Below, in pieces: positions 30,070-39,466 of a stretch of DNA of 64,000 nucleotides. The stretch covers positions 490,208 through 554,207 of the forward strand of contig NZ_LJGT01000041.1 in NCBI RefSeq assembly GCF_001751365.1. The letters are read 5' to 3'. The notes under the pieces were generated by a model, which did not search any database, was not told the DNA's origin, and saw nothing but the letters and a program-made list of their open reading frames with translations. The stretch is from Streptomyces abyssalis. Lineage in GTDB: Bacteria > Actinomycetota > Actinomycetes > Streptomycetales > Streptomycetaceae. Position 1 is the stretch's first letter; the number at the start of each line of letters is the position of its first letter. The translations under genes were made by a program, and so were the position numbers.

Positions 30070-30624
30070 TTGCTCACCGTAGGTGACAAGTTCCCCGAAT
30101 TCGAACTCACGGCCTGTGTCTCGCTGGAGAAGGGCAAGGAGTTCGAGCAGATCCACCACAAGACCCATGAGGGCAAGTGGAAAGTGGTCTTCTTCTGGCC
30201 CAAGGACTTCACCTTCGTGTGCCCGACCGAGATCGCCGCGTTCGGCAAGCTGGAGGAGGAGTTCGCCGACCGGGACGCACAGATCCTCGGTGTCTCCGGG
30301 GACTCGGAGTTCGTGCACCACGCCTGGCGCCGGGAACACGACGACCTGCGCGATCTGCCGTTCCCGATGCTCGCGGACTCCAAGCACGAGCTGATGCGGG
30401 ACTGCGGCGTGGAGGGCGCGGACGGCTTCGCGCAGCGCGCGGTCTTCATCGTCGACCAGAACAACGAGATCCAGTTCACGATGGTGACCGCCGGGTCCGT
30501 CGGCCGTAACCCCAAGGAGGTCCTGCGGGTGCTCGACGCCCTGCAGACCGACGAGCTGTGCCCCTGCAACTGGACGCAGGGCGAGTCGACCCTCGACGCC
30601 GCCGAGCTGCTGGCAGGGGCGTGA
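30070..30624 (+). CDS. ahpC: alkyl hydroperoxide reductase AhpC (2-Cys peroxiredoxin)
   Basis: A 184-aa peroxiredoxin that reduces hydrogen peroxide, organic peroxides and peroxynitrite using the AhpD electron path. It starts at TTG 30070 with AAGGAG just upstream; the protein then begins MLTVGDKFPEF like its Streptomyces homologues. The peroxidatic Cys51 is in FVCPTEIAAF and the C-terminal resolving pair is CPC (Cys164, Cys166). It precedes ahpD by only seven bases, so they form an operon. Confidence 0.97.
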   Translation: MLTVGDKFPEFELTACVSLEKGKEFEQIHHKTHEGKWKVVFFWPKDFTFVCPTEIAAFGKLEEEFADRDAQILGVSGDSEFVHHAWRREHDDLRDLPFPMLADSKHELMRDCGVEGADGFAQRAVFIVDQNNEIQFTMVTAGSVGRNPKEVLRVLDALQTDELCPCNWTQGESTLDAAELLAGA

Positions 30625-30631
30625 ACGGTCC

Positions 30632-31174
30632 ATGGCTCTGGAAGATCTGAAGTCGGCGCTTCCCGCGTACGCCAAGGACCTGAAGCTCAACCTCGGCTCC
30701 GTCATAGGCAATTCGCAGCTTCCGCAGCAGCAGCTGTGGGGCACGGTGCTGGCCTGTGCCATCGCGGCACGTTCGGGCATCGTGCTGCGCGCACTCGAGC
30801 CGGAGGCCAGGGAGAACCTGAGCCCGGAGGCGTACGAGGCGGCCAAGTCCGCAGCCGCCGTCATGGCGATGAACAACGTCTTCTACCGCACCCGGCATCT
30901 GCTCTCCGACCCGGAGTACGGCACCCTGCGCGCAGGTCTGCGGATGAACATCATCGGCAACCCGGGCGTGGAGAAGGCGGACTTCGAGCTGTGGTCGCTC
31001 GCGGTCTCCGCGCTGAACGCCTGCGGCCAGTGCCTCGACTCGCACGAGCAGGTGCTGCGCAAGGCCGGTGTCGGCCGCGAGACCGTCCAGGAGGCGTTCA
31101 AGATCGCGGCCGTCGTGCAGGCCGTGGGCACGACCCTGGAGGCCGAGGCACAGCTGCGGGCGGAAGCGGTCTGA
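30632..31174 (+). CDS. ahpD: alkyl hydroperoxide reductase AhpD
   Basis: A 180-aa AhpD-family protein that recycles AhpC in actinobacteria via a dithiol. The active-site motif CGQCLDSHE places Cys131, Cys134 and His138 (CxxC-x3-H), in an all-helical carboxymuconolactone-decarboxylase-like fold, with conserved segments MNNVFYRTRHLL and LWSLAVSALNACGQC. ATG 30632 lies seven bases after the ahpC stop. A strong terminator follows. Confidence 0.97.
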   Translation: MALEDLKSALPAYAKDLKLNLGSVIGNSQLPQQQLWGTVLACAIAARSGIVLRALEPEARENLSPEAYEAAKSAAAVMAMNNVFYRTRHLLSDPEYGTLRAGLRMNIIGNPGVEKADFELWSLAVSALNACGQCLDSHEQVLRKAGVGRETVQEAFKIAAVVQAVGTTLEAEAQLRAEAV

Positions 31175-31204
31175 CGGGCGGCCCTGCGGCATACGGTGCC
31201 GGGC

Positions 31205-31239
31205 GGGCCCGGGAGACCGCGGTGGCGGCTCCCGGGCCC
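31205..31239. terminator. hairpin terminator after ahpCD
   Basis: GGGCCCGGGAG (31205-31215) pairs perfectly with CTCCCGGGCCC (31229-31239) around a 13-base loop, then CTTCG. It serves ahpCD and possibly the convergent phosphatase gene. Confidence 0.65.
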
Positions 31240-31302
31240 TTCGCATGTACGGGCCGGGGCGGGGCGGCCCGAAGTCCGGGGCCCCCGGGGACCCCGGCCA
31301 CC

Positions 31303-33705
31303 TCAGTTCACGGGCAGTTCGAACCACACGACCTTGCCGGTGGACAGCCGCGTGGCACCCCACCGCCGTGCGAGCCGGTTGACGAGATACAGCCCGCGGC
31401 CGCCCTCGTCCGTCGCCCGCGCCTGCCGCAGCCGCGGCAGCTGCGGCACGTCGTCGCCGACCTCGCAGCGCAGCGTGTCCGTACGCAGCAGCCGCAGCGT
31501 GATGGGGCGTTCGGCGTACCGCACCGCGTTCGTGACCACCTCGCTGACCAGCAACTCGACCGAGTCCGACAGCTCCTCCAGATCCCAGCGCGCCAGCGCG
31601 CGCCGCGCCAGCCTGCGGGCCTGTCCGGCGGTCTGCGCACGCGGGTCGAGGAACCAGTACGCGACGTCGCTCGGCGCGATCCCGTCGAACCGTGCCGCGA
31701 GCAGCGCGATGTCGTCGTCGCGGTCGCCCGGGCCGAGGATGTCCAGCACCTCGTCGCACAGCGGCTCCAGCGGAGCCGAGGCGTCCGGACGGGTCAGCCG
31801 GGCCGTCGCCGTGAGCTTCTCCCGCAGGTGCTCGATGCCGGTCCACACGTCCCGCTGGCGCGACTCGACCAGCCCGTCGGTGTAGAGCAGCAGCGTGGCA
31901 CCCGCCGGGGCGTCCAGCTCCACCGCCTCGAAGTCGACACCGCCGACGCCGATCGGAGCGCCTGCTGGTATCCGCAGCACCTCCGCCCGGCCGTCGCGGT
32001 GCAGCAGCACGGGCGGCGGGTGGCCGGCGTTGGCGATGATGATGCGGTGGGCGACCGGGTCGTAGACCGCGTACAGGCACGTCGCCATTCGGTCGCTGCC
32101 GAGGCGCTGCGCCTGCTCGTCCAGGTGGTGCAGTACCTCTTGCGGGGGAAGGTCGAGTCCGGCCAGGGTCTGCGCCGTCGTACGTAGCTGGCCCATGATC
32201 GCCGCGGACGTCATGGAGTGGCCCATCACGTCGCCCACGACGAGGGCGACCCTGCTGCCGGGCAGCGGGATCGCGTCGTACCAGTCGCCGCCGACGCGCG
32301 CCGTCTCGGCCGCCGGCAGATACCGGCTGGCGAGATGGCAGCCGGTCGGCTGCGGCAGCTCGTCCGGCAGCATCGTGCGCTGCAGTTCGTCGGCGATGTA
32401 CGCCTCACGCCCGTAGAGCACCGCCTTGTCGACGCCCAGCGCGGTGTGCGTGGCGAGCTGAGCCGCGATCAGCAGATCGTCGGGCTCGAAGGGGGCACGC
32501 TCCGGGCCGCGCAGGAACACCGCGGCGCCGATGACTCTTCGCCGTCCGCGCAGCGGAGCGAGTATGGCGCGCTGCCCGGAGGGCACGTCGGGCCCGCTGC
32601 CGATCAGTTCGGGAAGGGCGTCGCGGGCGGCGGGCGCGTCGGCGAAGACGGGACGCACGCCTCGCAGCACCTCGGCCAGCGGGCCCCCGGAGAGCACCTC
32701 GACGTACTCGGCGGCGCCCGCGGTGCCGTCCGAGACGGCGGCGTGCGAGGGGCCGGTGGCGGCGGCACCCGGGCCTGCGGCCGCGGCGTCGCCGTCAGGC
32801 TGCTGCCTGCCGTCGGCTGCGGAGGCCGCGGCCACCATGGCGTGCGGGTCGTCGGGAATGCGGTCGCTGCGCCGCAGCCGCAGCATCAGGGGCCCGGTGG
32901 GACGTTCGTCGCCCACCGGCAGCGGGTCGCGCAGATAGACCAGGATCGCGTCGGAGTACGCGGGGACGCTCGCCCGGCACAGTCCGAGCACGGTCTCGTC
33001 CAGATCCATGCCGCGAGCGATGCGGCGGGTCGCGGCGCCGACGAAGCGCAGGCGGTCGCCTCCGCGCCGCTCGCGCTCGGCGGCGTCGCCGTTCCCGGCT
33101 GCGACGTCACGTGCGGAAGGGGGACCGGAGGCCGGGGCCGGCGGTGCGGTGGGCGGTACGTCGGCGGCGGTCATGTCGCCGGTGGTCGGATGAGACACGG
33201 CACCGCTCTCCGCGGTCGGGGGTTGGGACGGGGCACGGGACGGCCGCTTGGACGCGGATCCCGGCCCGCCGTGGGACGGTTCGGGTACGGCGCGCCCTTG
33301 GCCGCCGCCCCTCCCGCCGGAGCCCCTGGAGGCTTCGGCGGTCTGCTGCTTCGGAGTGTGCCCTGCGCCCGGCCGCGGCCGCGAGCCGGGGCGCACCTGC
33401 TCCACCTCTTCCCCGCCGGCGTACGCCCCGGAGAGCGCGCCGTCGTGCGAGGTACGTGACACACCTGCGGCCGTTGTCCTTCCGGCGGACCGTGCCGGGG
33501 GACCCGCGGCGGCCGGACGCATGGCCGGACCGCCGCCGCCCGTACCCGCGGACTCGTCACGCGCTTCGCGCGCACCGGTCCCCCCGGGCCGCGCGGAACG
33601 GCCCGCCGGGGTCCCTTCCGTCGCGGGCGTGCCCACGGGCGGGAGCGGCGGCACTGCTGTGCTGGTCGCAGGCTCTTGGTGCTCCGTCACGCGTTCGGTT
33701 TCCAT
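31303..33705 (-). CDS. SpoIIE-type PP2C phosphatase with GAF and HATPase domains
   Basis: An 800-aa cytosolic signalling protein. Residues 1-~200 are low-complexity (Pro/Gly/Ala/Arg). A GAF-like domain spans roughly 215-435 (FVGAATRRIARGMDLDETVLGLC ...). A PP2C/SpoIIE serine phosphatase domain spans ~440-650, with ETARVGGDWYDAIPLPG, VVGDVMGHSMTSAA, ANAGHPPPVLL and LLLYTDGLVESR. A GHKL/HATPase_c anti-sigma-kinase-like domain lies at the end (VELLVSEVVTNAVRYAE ... GRGLYLVNRLARRWG). Such proteins dephosphorylate STAS anti-anti-sigma factors in stress and developmental pathways. It is monocistronic and convergent with ahpCD. Confidence 0.92.
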   Translation of the reverse strand: METERVTEHQEPATSTAVPPLPPVGTPATEGTPAGRSARPGGTGAREARDESAGTGGGGPAMRPAAAGPPARSAGRTTAAGVSRTSHDGALSGAYAGGEEVEQVRPGSRPRPGAGHTPKQQTAEASRGSGGRGGGQGRAVPEPSHGGPGSASKRPSRAPSQPPTAESGAVSHPTTGDMTAADVPPTAPPAPASGPPSARDVAAGNGDAAERERRGGDRLRFVGAATRRIARGMDLDETVLGLCRASVPAYSDAILVYLRDPLPVGDERPTGPLMLRLRRSDRIPDDPHAMVAAASAADGRQQPDGDAAAAGPGAAATGPSHAAVSDGTAGAAEYVEVLSGGPLAEVLRGVRPVFADAPAARDALPELIGSGPDVPSGQRAILAPLRGRRRVIGAAVFLRGPERAPFEPDDLLIAAQLATHTALGVDKAVLYGREAYIADELQRTMLPDELPQPTGCHLASRYLPAAETARVGGDWYDAIPLPGSRVALVVGDVMGHSMTSAAIMGQLRTTAQTLAGLDLPPQEVLHHLDEQAQRLGSDRMATCLYAVYDPVAHRIIIANAGHPPPVLLHRDGRAEVLRIPAGAPIGVGGVDFEAVELDAPAGATLLLYTDGLVESRQRDVWTGIEHLREKLTATARLTRPDASAPLEPLCDEVLDILGPGDRDDDIALLAARFDGIAPSDVAYWFLDPRAQTAGQARRLARRALARWDLEELSDSVELLVSEVVTNAVRYAERPITLRLLRTDTLRCEVGDDVPQLPRLRQARATDEGGRGLYLVNRLARRWGATRLSTGKVVWFELPVN

Positions 33706-33756
33706 CCATCCGGGGCCGCGCCTCTCGCGCGCGCAGCGCTCACTGCCCTCCGCCCC

Positions 33757-34545
33757 CTACGGTCGCCGTCGGCACTGCAGGAAGAGCTGGATCTCGGGCG
33801 GTACGTCCGTGCTGGCCGGAGCGTAGGCATAGGCGTCCTCCCCTGCGATCTCGAAACCGCCCTCGTGCACGACCTGGCGCAATTCGTCCCGCAGATAGCC
33901 GGATACCCGGATCGTGTTGCCCAGGAACGGCAAGGTGAAGTCATCGACATCCGCTTCCACCATCGACATGGCCATCGGTGCGCCTTCCCGCAGTTGCTGG
34001 TGCAGCATGCGCAGCGCGTAGGGAATTTCGGCCCGAGGCAGCATCAGGAGGGAGAAGTAGGCGGCGACACCGTCGAAGGGCCCGAGTTCGTACCTCTCCA
34101 CCTCGTAGATGTCCATGCGGCGGAATTCGGCGTCCGGCACGTTCGCCTCGGCGAGTTTCACCATGCCAGGTGACAGGTCGATTCCGGTGACCTGGTGCCC
34201 CGCCTCGACGAGCTGACGGGCGGTCGGCAGGCCCGTGCCGCAGCCCAGGTCCAGGATGTGCGAACCGGCGGGCAGTTGCTCCGCGAGCCACGCACCCGAG
34301 GCGATCTGGCCCTCCTTGTGGGGGAAGGCCTCGTCGTAGCGGTCACCGATCGCGTCGAACGCGGCAGCCTGCCCTATCCGGTCCATGGTGTTCCAGTCGA
34401 AGTCCTTGTAGGCGCGTGCCTTCGACCGCGGGGGGCGTGCCGCCCCTTCCGGAGTGGGGGGACCTCCGCCCTCGTTCTCCGCCCCCGAGCGGCTCTCAGA
34501 GCCCTCCGGCCTGGGAGAACCAGGGGTTCCGTCCGTGCTGCTCAC
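33757..34545 (-). CDS. class I SAM-dependent methyltransferase
   Basis: A 262-aa cytosolic methyltransferase. The first ~50 residues are disordered (Glu/Gly/Pro-rich). The Rossmann fold starts after AYKDFDWNTMDRIGQAAAFDAIGDRYDEAFP, with motif I ILDLGCGTGLPTARQLVE, an acidic residue in GIDLSPGM, and the DGVAAYFSLLMLPR motif IV region. Start GTG 34545 has GAGGAG upstream. The substrate is unknown. In this chromosomal block it sits beside the SpoIIE-type phosphatase gene with ~50 bases between them, transcribed in the same direction, so the two are probably co-transcribed. Confidence 0.88.
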   Translation of the reverse strand: MSSTDGTPGSPRPEGSESRSGAENEGGGPPTPEGAARPPRSKARAYKDFDWNTMDRIGQAAAFDAIGDRYDEAFPHKEGQIASGAWLAEQLPAGSHILDLGCGTGLPTARQLVEAGHQVTGIDLSPGMVKLAEANVPDAEFRRMDIYEVERYELGPFDGVAAYFSLLMLPRAEIPYALRMLHQQLREGAPMAMSMVEADVDDFTLPFLGNTIRVSGYLRDELRQVVHEGGFEIAGEDAYAYAPASTDVPPEIQLFLQCRRRP

Positions 34546-34864
34546 GCTGGAGCTCCTCTCTGGCCACGCGCCAAATCCCCGAGGGGGGAGGGGAGTTGTT
34601 GCAGCAGTGCGCCTACGGAGGTTGATCCTACGTTTGCAGTATGGGGGCGCAGCAAGGGGGAACGAGAGGTCGAAGCGGGTGCGTGTCGTCCGATACTTCC
34701 GGCACGTCCACGCAAGTACGGAACACGACGCGCTCGGCGGGGCCCGATGGGGCTGTTTCCGGCCCGGACCGCGGCCGGATCCGCACGGGTGGTCCGGCTG
34801 CCGGAGCCAACGGACCCGGCACGCACCGGATTCCGGACGGCCGCCGGTCCGGAGCCGGGACCGT
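34546..34864. other. intergenic region between methyltransferase and DUF402 genes
   Basis: About 320 bases with no convincing gene. A plus-strand frame opens at ATG 34641 but has weaker third-position GC bias than its neighbours and runs antisense into the DUF402 gene, so I reject it. The minus-strand TAGGAT near 34627-34632 is a possible -10 element for the methyltransferase. Confidence 0.4.
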
Positions 34865-35833
34865 TCACGAGTGGCGCCGTTCGCCTCGCCGGTGCCGGGC
34901 CGGGCCGCCGTTCGCCCCGGCGCCGACCGTCTCCGGGCCGCCGGTCTCCGCAGCGCCCGCGCCAGGAACGGCCCCGTCCGGGACGACCTCGTCCGGGACG
35001 ACCTCGTCCGGGACGGCCCCGCCCGGGGTGTCCAGGGTCCGGCCGTCCGCGTACGCGCCGAAGAGTGCCGGTCCCGGCCCGCCCGGCGGCGGACTGCCGT
35101 CCCAGTTCTGCGGGAGCAGCGGCACCGGCCAGTTCGGGTCCGGACGCCAGTCCTCCCAGCCGTCGCGGAACGGCGACGCCCACGAGCCGATCAGCTCGAC
35201 CACCGAACGCCCGGCCTCGTGTACCCGTGCTGCGAGCTGATCGTCGACGAGGCCGGCGTGGCGCGCCGCCGCGAACTCGTCCTCGTCGCGCCACTCCCAA
35301 CTGCGGTCCGGATAGACGGCGATGTCGAGGAAGTGGTCCTCGGAGTCGATGCCGCCGGCCCAGCGGCGCCGCGGCTCCTCGAGGTTCACGTACCAGTTCT
35401 TGAACCGCCAGTCCCGCTCCCAGAACAGCCACACGGACCAGGGCTCGTCCGGACGGGCGAGCTTGAGCACTCCCGTACCGAACCAGCGCGAGAGCACGGT
35501 CCTGCGCGGCTTCGTGTAGCGGGTGGCCAGCGGTTCGTGGTGCACGGGCGTGCCGTCCGCGATCTCCGGCTTCACGCAGACCGTGCCCGGTGCCACCCAG
35601 GCGGCGAGCAGGTCCGGGGTGTCGCGTACGACGGTGACAGGGCGGCAGATGTGGGGAAGCCCCGTCCCGTTCGCGCGGTAGCGCCACAGGATGCGGGTGC
35701 CCGGCGCCCAGTGGTCCGCGGCGCCGCCGGCGGTGCCGCCCCCGCTGCCGCCGCCCAGGCGCCTCCGGCCGTCTTCGTCGCCGTCGCCGTGTGCGCCGGC
35801 CGCTCCCGCCGCGCCTGCCGTCTCCGCTGTCAT
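34865..35833 (-). CDS. DUF402 domain protein
   Basis: A 322-aa soluble protein. Residues 1-~40 are Gly/Ala-rich. The DUF402 beta-barrel core follows (RILWRYRANGTGLPHICRP ... WSVWLFWERDWRFKNWYVNLEEPRRRW ... HFLDIAVYPDRSWEWRDEDEFAAA), the architecture of nucleoside phosphatase/FAU-1-like RNA-interacting proteins. The C-terminal ~80 residues are low-complexity with tandem VVPDE repeats (15-base units at 34975-35015 on the plus strand). TAGGAT six bases before the ATG suggests a leaderless transcript. The exact function is unknown. Confidence 0.88.
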   Translation of the reverse strand: MTAETAGAAGAAGAHGDGDEDGRRRLGGGSGGGTAGGAADHWAPGTRILWRYRANGTGLPHICRPVTVVRDTPDLLAAWVAPGTVCVKPEIADGTPVHHEPLATRYTKPRRTVLSRWFGTGVLKLARPDEPWSVWLFWERDWRFKNWYVNLEEPRRRWAGGIDSEDHFLDIAVYPDRSWEWRDEDEFAAARHAGLVDDQLAARVHEAGRSVVELIGSWASPFRDGWEDWRPDPNWPVPLLPQNWDGSPPPGGPGPALFGAYADGRTLDTPGGAVPDEVVPDEVVPDGAVPGAGAAETGGPETVGAGANGGPARHRRGERRHS

Positions 35834-35976
35834 GCGCAGATCCTAGGCGCGCCCGGCACCCGCCGCCGTGAGCCGAGGCCGAACGAGCCACCGCCCCCGG
35901 ACCGCCCGGAGAAGGCCCGCCGGCCCGCCGTGCGGGAACGCCCGTACCCACGTCCGGGACGACGCCTGAATCCCAC

Positions 35977-37371
35977 TCAGGGCCGTGTCATACGCAGGAC
36001 GTCGAGCGCCGCGTCCAGCTCCTCGAGGGTCAGGTCGCCGCGCTCCACGTGGCCCGCCTCCAGGACCGCCTCCCGGATGGTCTTCCGCTCCGCGAGCGCC
36101 TTCTTGGCCACCGCCGCCGCGTTCTCGTACCCGATGTGCCTGTTGAGCGGAGTGACCACGGACGGGGACGACTCCGCGTACTCCAGGGCCCGCTCCACAT
36201 CGGCCGTGATGCCGTCGACCGTCCGTTCCGCGAGCAGCCGGGAGGCATTGGTGAGCAGCCGGACCGACTCCAGCAGGTTCTTCGCCATCACGGGCAGCAT
36301 GACGTTCAGCTCGAAGTTCCCAGAGGCCCCCGCGGTCGCGATGGTCGCGTCGTTGCCCGTGACCTGCGCGGCGACCATCAGCACCGCCTCCGGGATCACC
36401 GGGTTCACCTTGCCGGGCATGATCGAGGAGCCCGGCTGGAGGTCGGGAAGCGCGATCTCGGCCAGGCCGGTGCGGGGGCCGGAGGCCATCCAGCGCAGAT
36501 CGTTGCAGATCTTGGTGAGGCTCACTCCGACCGTACGGAGCTGGCCCGAGGTCTCCACCAGCGCGTCCCGCGCGCCCTGCGCCTCGAAGTGGTCGCGGGC
36601 CTCGGTCAGCGGCAGCCCGGCGGCCGCCGCGACCCGGTCGATGACGGCGGCCGCGAAACCGGGCGGCGTGTTGATGCCGGTGCCCACGGCCGTACCCCCG
36701 AGGGGGAGTTCGGCGAGCCGCGGCAGCGAGGCCCGCAGCCGTTCGGCGCCGTGGCGGACCTGGGCGGCGTAACCGGCGAACTCCTGCCCCAGCGTGACCG
36801 GTGTCGCGTCCATGAGGTGCGTGCGCCCGGACTTCACGACCCCCGAGAACTCCTCGGCCTTGCGCGCCAGCGACGCTTCCAGCACCCCGAGCGCCGGGAT
36901 CAGGTCACGGGTGACCGCGGCGGTTGCGGCGATGTGGATGGACGAGGGGAAGACGTCGTTGGACGACTGGCTCGCGTTCACATGGTCGTTGGGATGTACG
37001 GGCGCTCCCAGCCGTTCGGTGGCGAGCGTGGCGACGACCTCGTTCATGTTCATGTTCGACGAGGTGCCCGAGCCCGTCTGGAAGACGTCGACGGGGAACT
37101 CCGCGTCCCAGCGCCCCTCGGCGACGTCCTCGGCGGCGGCCCGCACAGCCTCCGCCAACTTTGGCTCCAGCACGCCCAGCTCGGCGTTGACCTGGGCGGC
37201 CGCCGCCTTGATCCGGGCCAGCGCCTCGATGTGGGCACGCTCCAGGCGCTGCCCGCTGATGGGGAAGTTCTCCACCGCGCGCTGCGTCTGCGCCCGCCAC
37301 TTCGCGTCGGCGGGCACCCGGACCTCACCCATCGAGTCGCGCTCGGTCCGGTACTCCTGGCTGTCGCTCAT
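35977..37371 (-). CDS. fumC: class II fumarate hydratase (FumC type)
   Basis: A 464-aa iron-independent fumarase of the citric acid cycle, converting fumarate and malate. It shows the superfamily signature GSSIMPGKVNP with the catalytic serine loop, the substrate-binding THLMDATPVTLGQEF, and the SQSSNDVFPSSIH block. Length matches the family (~465 aa). ATG 37371 has GGAGG upstream. The gene lies ~150 bases downstream of the class I fumarase gene on the same strand, so two unrelated fumarases are adjacent. Confidence 0.97.
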   Translation of the reverse strand: MSDSQEYRTERDSMGEVRVPADAKWRAQTQRAVENFPISGQRLERAHIEALARIKAAAAQVNAELGVLEPKLAEAVRAAAEDVAEGRWDAEFPVDVFQTGSGTSSNMNMNEVVATLATERLGAPVHPNDHVNASQSSNDVFPSSIHIAATAAVTRDLIPALGVLEASLARKAEEFSGVVKSGRTHLMDATPVTLGQEFAGYAAQVRHGAERLRASLPRLAELPLGGTAVGTGINTPPGFAAAVIDRVAAAAGLPLTEARDHFEAQGARDALVETSGQLRTVGVSLTKICNDLRWMASGPRTGLAEIALPDLQPGSSIMPGKVNPVIPEAVLMVAAQVTGNDATIATAGASGNFELNVMLPVMAKNLLESVRLLTNASRLLAERTVDGITADVERALEYAESSPSVVTPLNRHIGYENAAAVAKKALAERKTIREAVLEAGHVERGDLTLEELDAALDVLRMTRP

Positions 37372-37521
37372 TCCTGTGCACCTCCGTACGGGGCAGCGTC
37401 CCCGCAGCGCGAGGACATTCCCGGCGCCGCCGGGTACCCCGCAAACGCGGTGCGCAGTACGCGGACGGGGCTGCGAACCCGGTCCCGCCGGACTCCGTCC
37501 GCCGGCGGGTTGCCGCTGCGG

Positions 37522-39219
37522 CTACGAGCCCGCGCGTACCGGGATCGAGGTGACGAAGGGCTGCGCCGGGCCGGGGTCGGTGAAGAAGTCGTTCCCCTTG
37601 TCGTCCACGACGATGAACGCGGGGAAGTCCTCCACCTCGATCCGCCAGACCGCCTCCATGCCCAGCTCCTCGTACTCCAGCACCTCGACCTTCTTGATGC
37701 AGTCCTGCGCGAGCCGCGCCGCCGGGCCCCCGATGGAGCCCAGGTAGAAGCCGCCGTGCGTGGCGCACGCCTCCGTCACCTGCGGGCTGCGGTTGCCCTT
37801 CGCGAGCATGACCATCGAACCGCCGGCGGCCTGGAACTGCGCCACGTACGCGTCCATGCGGCCCGCCGTCGTCGGTCCGAAGGAGCCGGACGGGTAGCCC
37901 TCGGGCGTCTTGGCCGGACCGGCGTAGTAGACGGGGTGGTCCTTGAGGTACTGCGGCATCTCCTCGCCCGCGTCGAGCCGCTCCTTGATCTTCGCGTGCG
38001 CGATGTCGCGTGCGACGACGAGCGTGCCGGTCAGCGACAGCCGGGTCTTGACGGGGTGTCCGGACAGCTCGGCGAGGATCTCGGGCATGGGACGGGCGAG
38101 GTCGATGCGTACGGCGAGGTCATCGTCTGCCCCCGCGCCCTCGGTGAGCTGCTCCTCCGTCGTCTCCGGGAGGAAGCGCGCCGGGTCCGTCTCCAGCTGC
38201 TCCAGGAAGACGCCCTCAGCGGTGATCTTCGCCTTGGCCTGACGGTCCGCGGAGCAGGAGACGGCGACGGCGACCGGGCAGGAGGCCCCGTGCCGGGGCA
38301 GCCGCACCACCCGCACGTCGTGGCAGAAGTACTTGCCGCCGAACTGCGCGCCGATGCCGATCTTCTGGGTGAGTTCGAAGACCTGCTGCTCGAGTTCCTT
38401 GTCGCGGAAGCCGTGCCCGGCGGGCGAGCCCTCCGCGGGAAGCTCGTCCAGGTAGTGGGCGGAGGCGTACTTCGCGGTCTTCAGCGCGTACTCGGCACTG
38501 GTGCCGCCCACCACGATCGCCAGGTGGTACGGCGGGCAGGCGGCCGTGCCGAGCGAACGGATCTTCTCCTCCAGGAACTTCATCATGCTCGCCTCGTTGA
38601 GGACGGCCTTCGTCTCCTGGAAGAGGAAGGACTTGTTGGCGCTGCCGCCGCCCTTGGCCATGAAGAGGAACTTGTAGGCGTCGCCGTCCGCCGCGTACAG
38701 CTCGATCTGCGCGGGCAGGTTCGTGCCGGTGTTCTTCTCGTCCCACATGTTCAGCGGCGCCATCTGCGAATAGCGCAGGTTGAGCTCGGTGTAGGCGTCG
38801 TAGATGCCGCGGGAGAGGGCCTCTTCGTCGCCGCCGCCGGTGAGGACCTGCTGGCCGCGCTTGCCCATCACGATGGCCGTGCCGGTGTCCTGGCACATGG
38901 GCAGCACGCCCGCGGCCGAGATGTTGGCGTTCTTCAGCAGGTCGAGTGCCACGAAACGGTCGTTGGCGCTCGCCTCCGGGTCGTCGAGGATGCGGCGCAG
39001 CTGCGCGAGGTGTTCCGGCCGCAGGTAGTGCGAGATGTCGTGCATCGCCTCGGCGGCCAGCCTGCTCAGCGCCTCCGGCTCGACCTGCAGGAAGGTGCGT
39101 CCGTCCGCCTCGAAGGTGCGCACTCCCTCCGCGGTGACGAGCCGGTACGGGGTGGTGTCCTCGCCCAGCGGGAGCAGATCCGTGTACGTGAAGTCCGGTC
39201 GGGACGGGCTGGCGGCCAT
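37522..39219 (-). CDS. fumA: class I fumarate hydratase (4Fe-4S)
   Basis: A 565-aa oxygen-sensitive fumarase carrying a 4Fe-4S cluster. Cysteine-bearing blocks conserved in the FumA/B family are visible: PMCQDTGTAIV, TAACPPYHLAIVVGG and RLPRHGASCPVAV. The C-terminal domain (fumarase beta) holds GPTTAGRMDAYV and FYLGSIGGPAA. ATG 39219 has GAGGAAG upstream. It is not homologous to the downstream FumC enzyme. Keeping both an iron-sulphur and an iron-free fumarase is common in Streptomyces and allows the cycle to continue under oxidative stress or iron shortage (inference). Confidence 0.95.
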   Translation of the reverse strand: MAASPSRPDFTYTDLLPLGEDTTPYRLVTAEGVRTFEADGRTFLQVEPEALSRLAAEAMHDISHYLRPEHLAQLRRILDDPEASANDRFVALDLLKNANISAAGVLPMCQDTGTAIVMGKRGQQVLTGGGDEEALSRGIYDAYTELNLRYSQMAPLNMWDEKNTGTNLPAQIELYAADGDAYKFLFMAKGGGSANKSFLFQETKAVLNEASMMKFLEEKIRSLGTAACPPYHLAIVVGGTSAEYALKTAKYASAHYLDELPAEGSPAGHGFRDKELEQQVFELTQKIGIGAQFGGKYFCHDVRVVRLPRHGASCPVAVAVSCSADRQAKAKITAEGVFLEQLETDPARFLPETTEEQLTEGAGADDDLAVRIDLARPMPEILAELSGHPVKTRLSLTGTLVVARDIAHAKIKERLDAGEEMPQYLKDHPVYYAGPAKTPEGYPSGSFGPTTAGRMDAYVAQFQAAGGSMVMLAKGNRSPQVTEACATHGGFYLGSIGGPAARLAQDCIKKVEVLEYEELGMEAVWRIEVEDFPAFIVVDDKGNDFFTDPGPAQPFVTSIPVRAGS

Positions 39220-39434
39220 CGGTGGGGTCTTCCTCTCGTACGGCTCGTACGGCTCTCGGCCGGGTGCAGCGCGGCGCCGCGCCCATCAGAGTAGAGCGCC
39301 GCGACCCAGCCGTGTGGGTGAGGTCGGCCTCAGTGCCGGCCGGGAGCGCCGGGAGCAGCAGGGAACGGCCGGGAACGGCACCGGTGTCGCCCGAGGGCGC
39401 CGCCGTGGCGCATTGAAGCCTCCGCCGGTCTAGT

Positions 39435-39460
39435 CGCGATCTATCGCGTTTGGGTAGGCT
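39435..39460 (+). promoter_or_regulatory. palindrome and -10 element of the DUF1707 gene
   Basis: CGCGAT-CT-ATCGCG (39435-39448) is a perfect inverted repeat immediately upstream of TAGGCT (39455-39460), a -10 candidate six bases before the GTG start. No ribosome-binding site is seen, so the message is probably leaderless and the palindrome a repressor or activator site. Confidence 0.5.
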
Positions 39461-39466
39461 GCTGAT

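Noticed and set aside
34641..35240. Plus-strand 199-codon frame between methyltransferase and DUF402
   Set aside because: Third-position GC is clearly below the neighbours and half of it is antisense to the DUF402 gene.
36049..39294. A 1081-codon plus-strand frame antisense to both fumarase genes
   Set aside because: Both antisense genes are unmistakable enzymes; the frame is a shadow.
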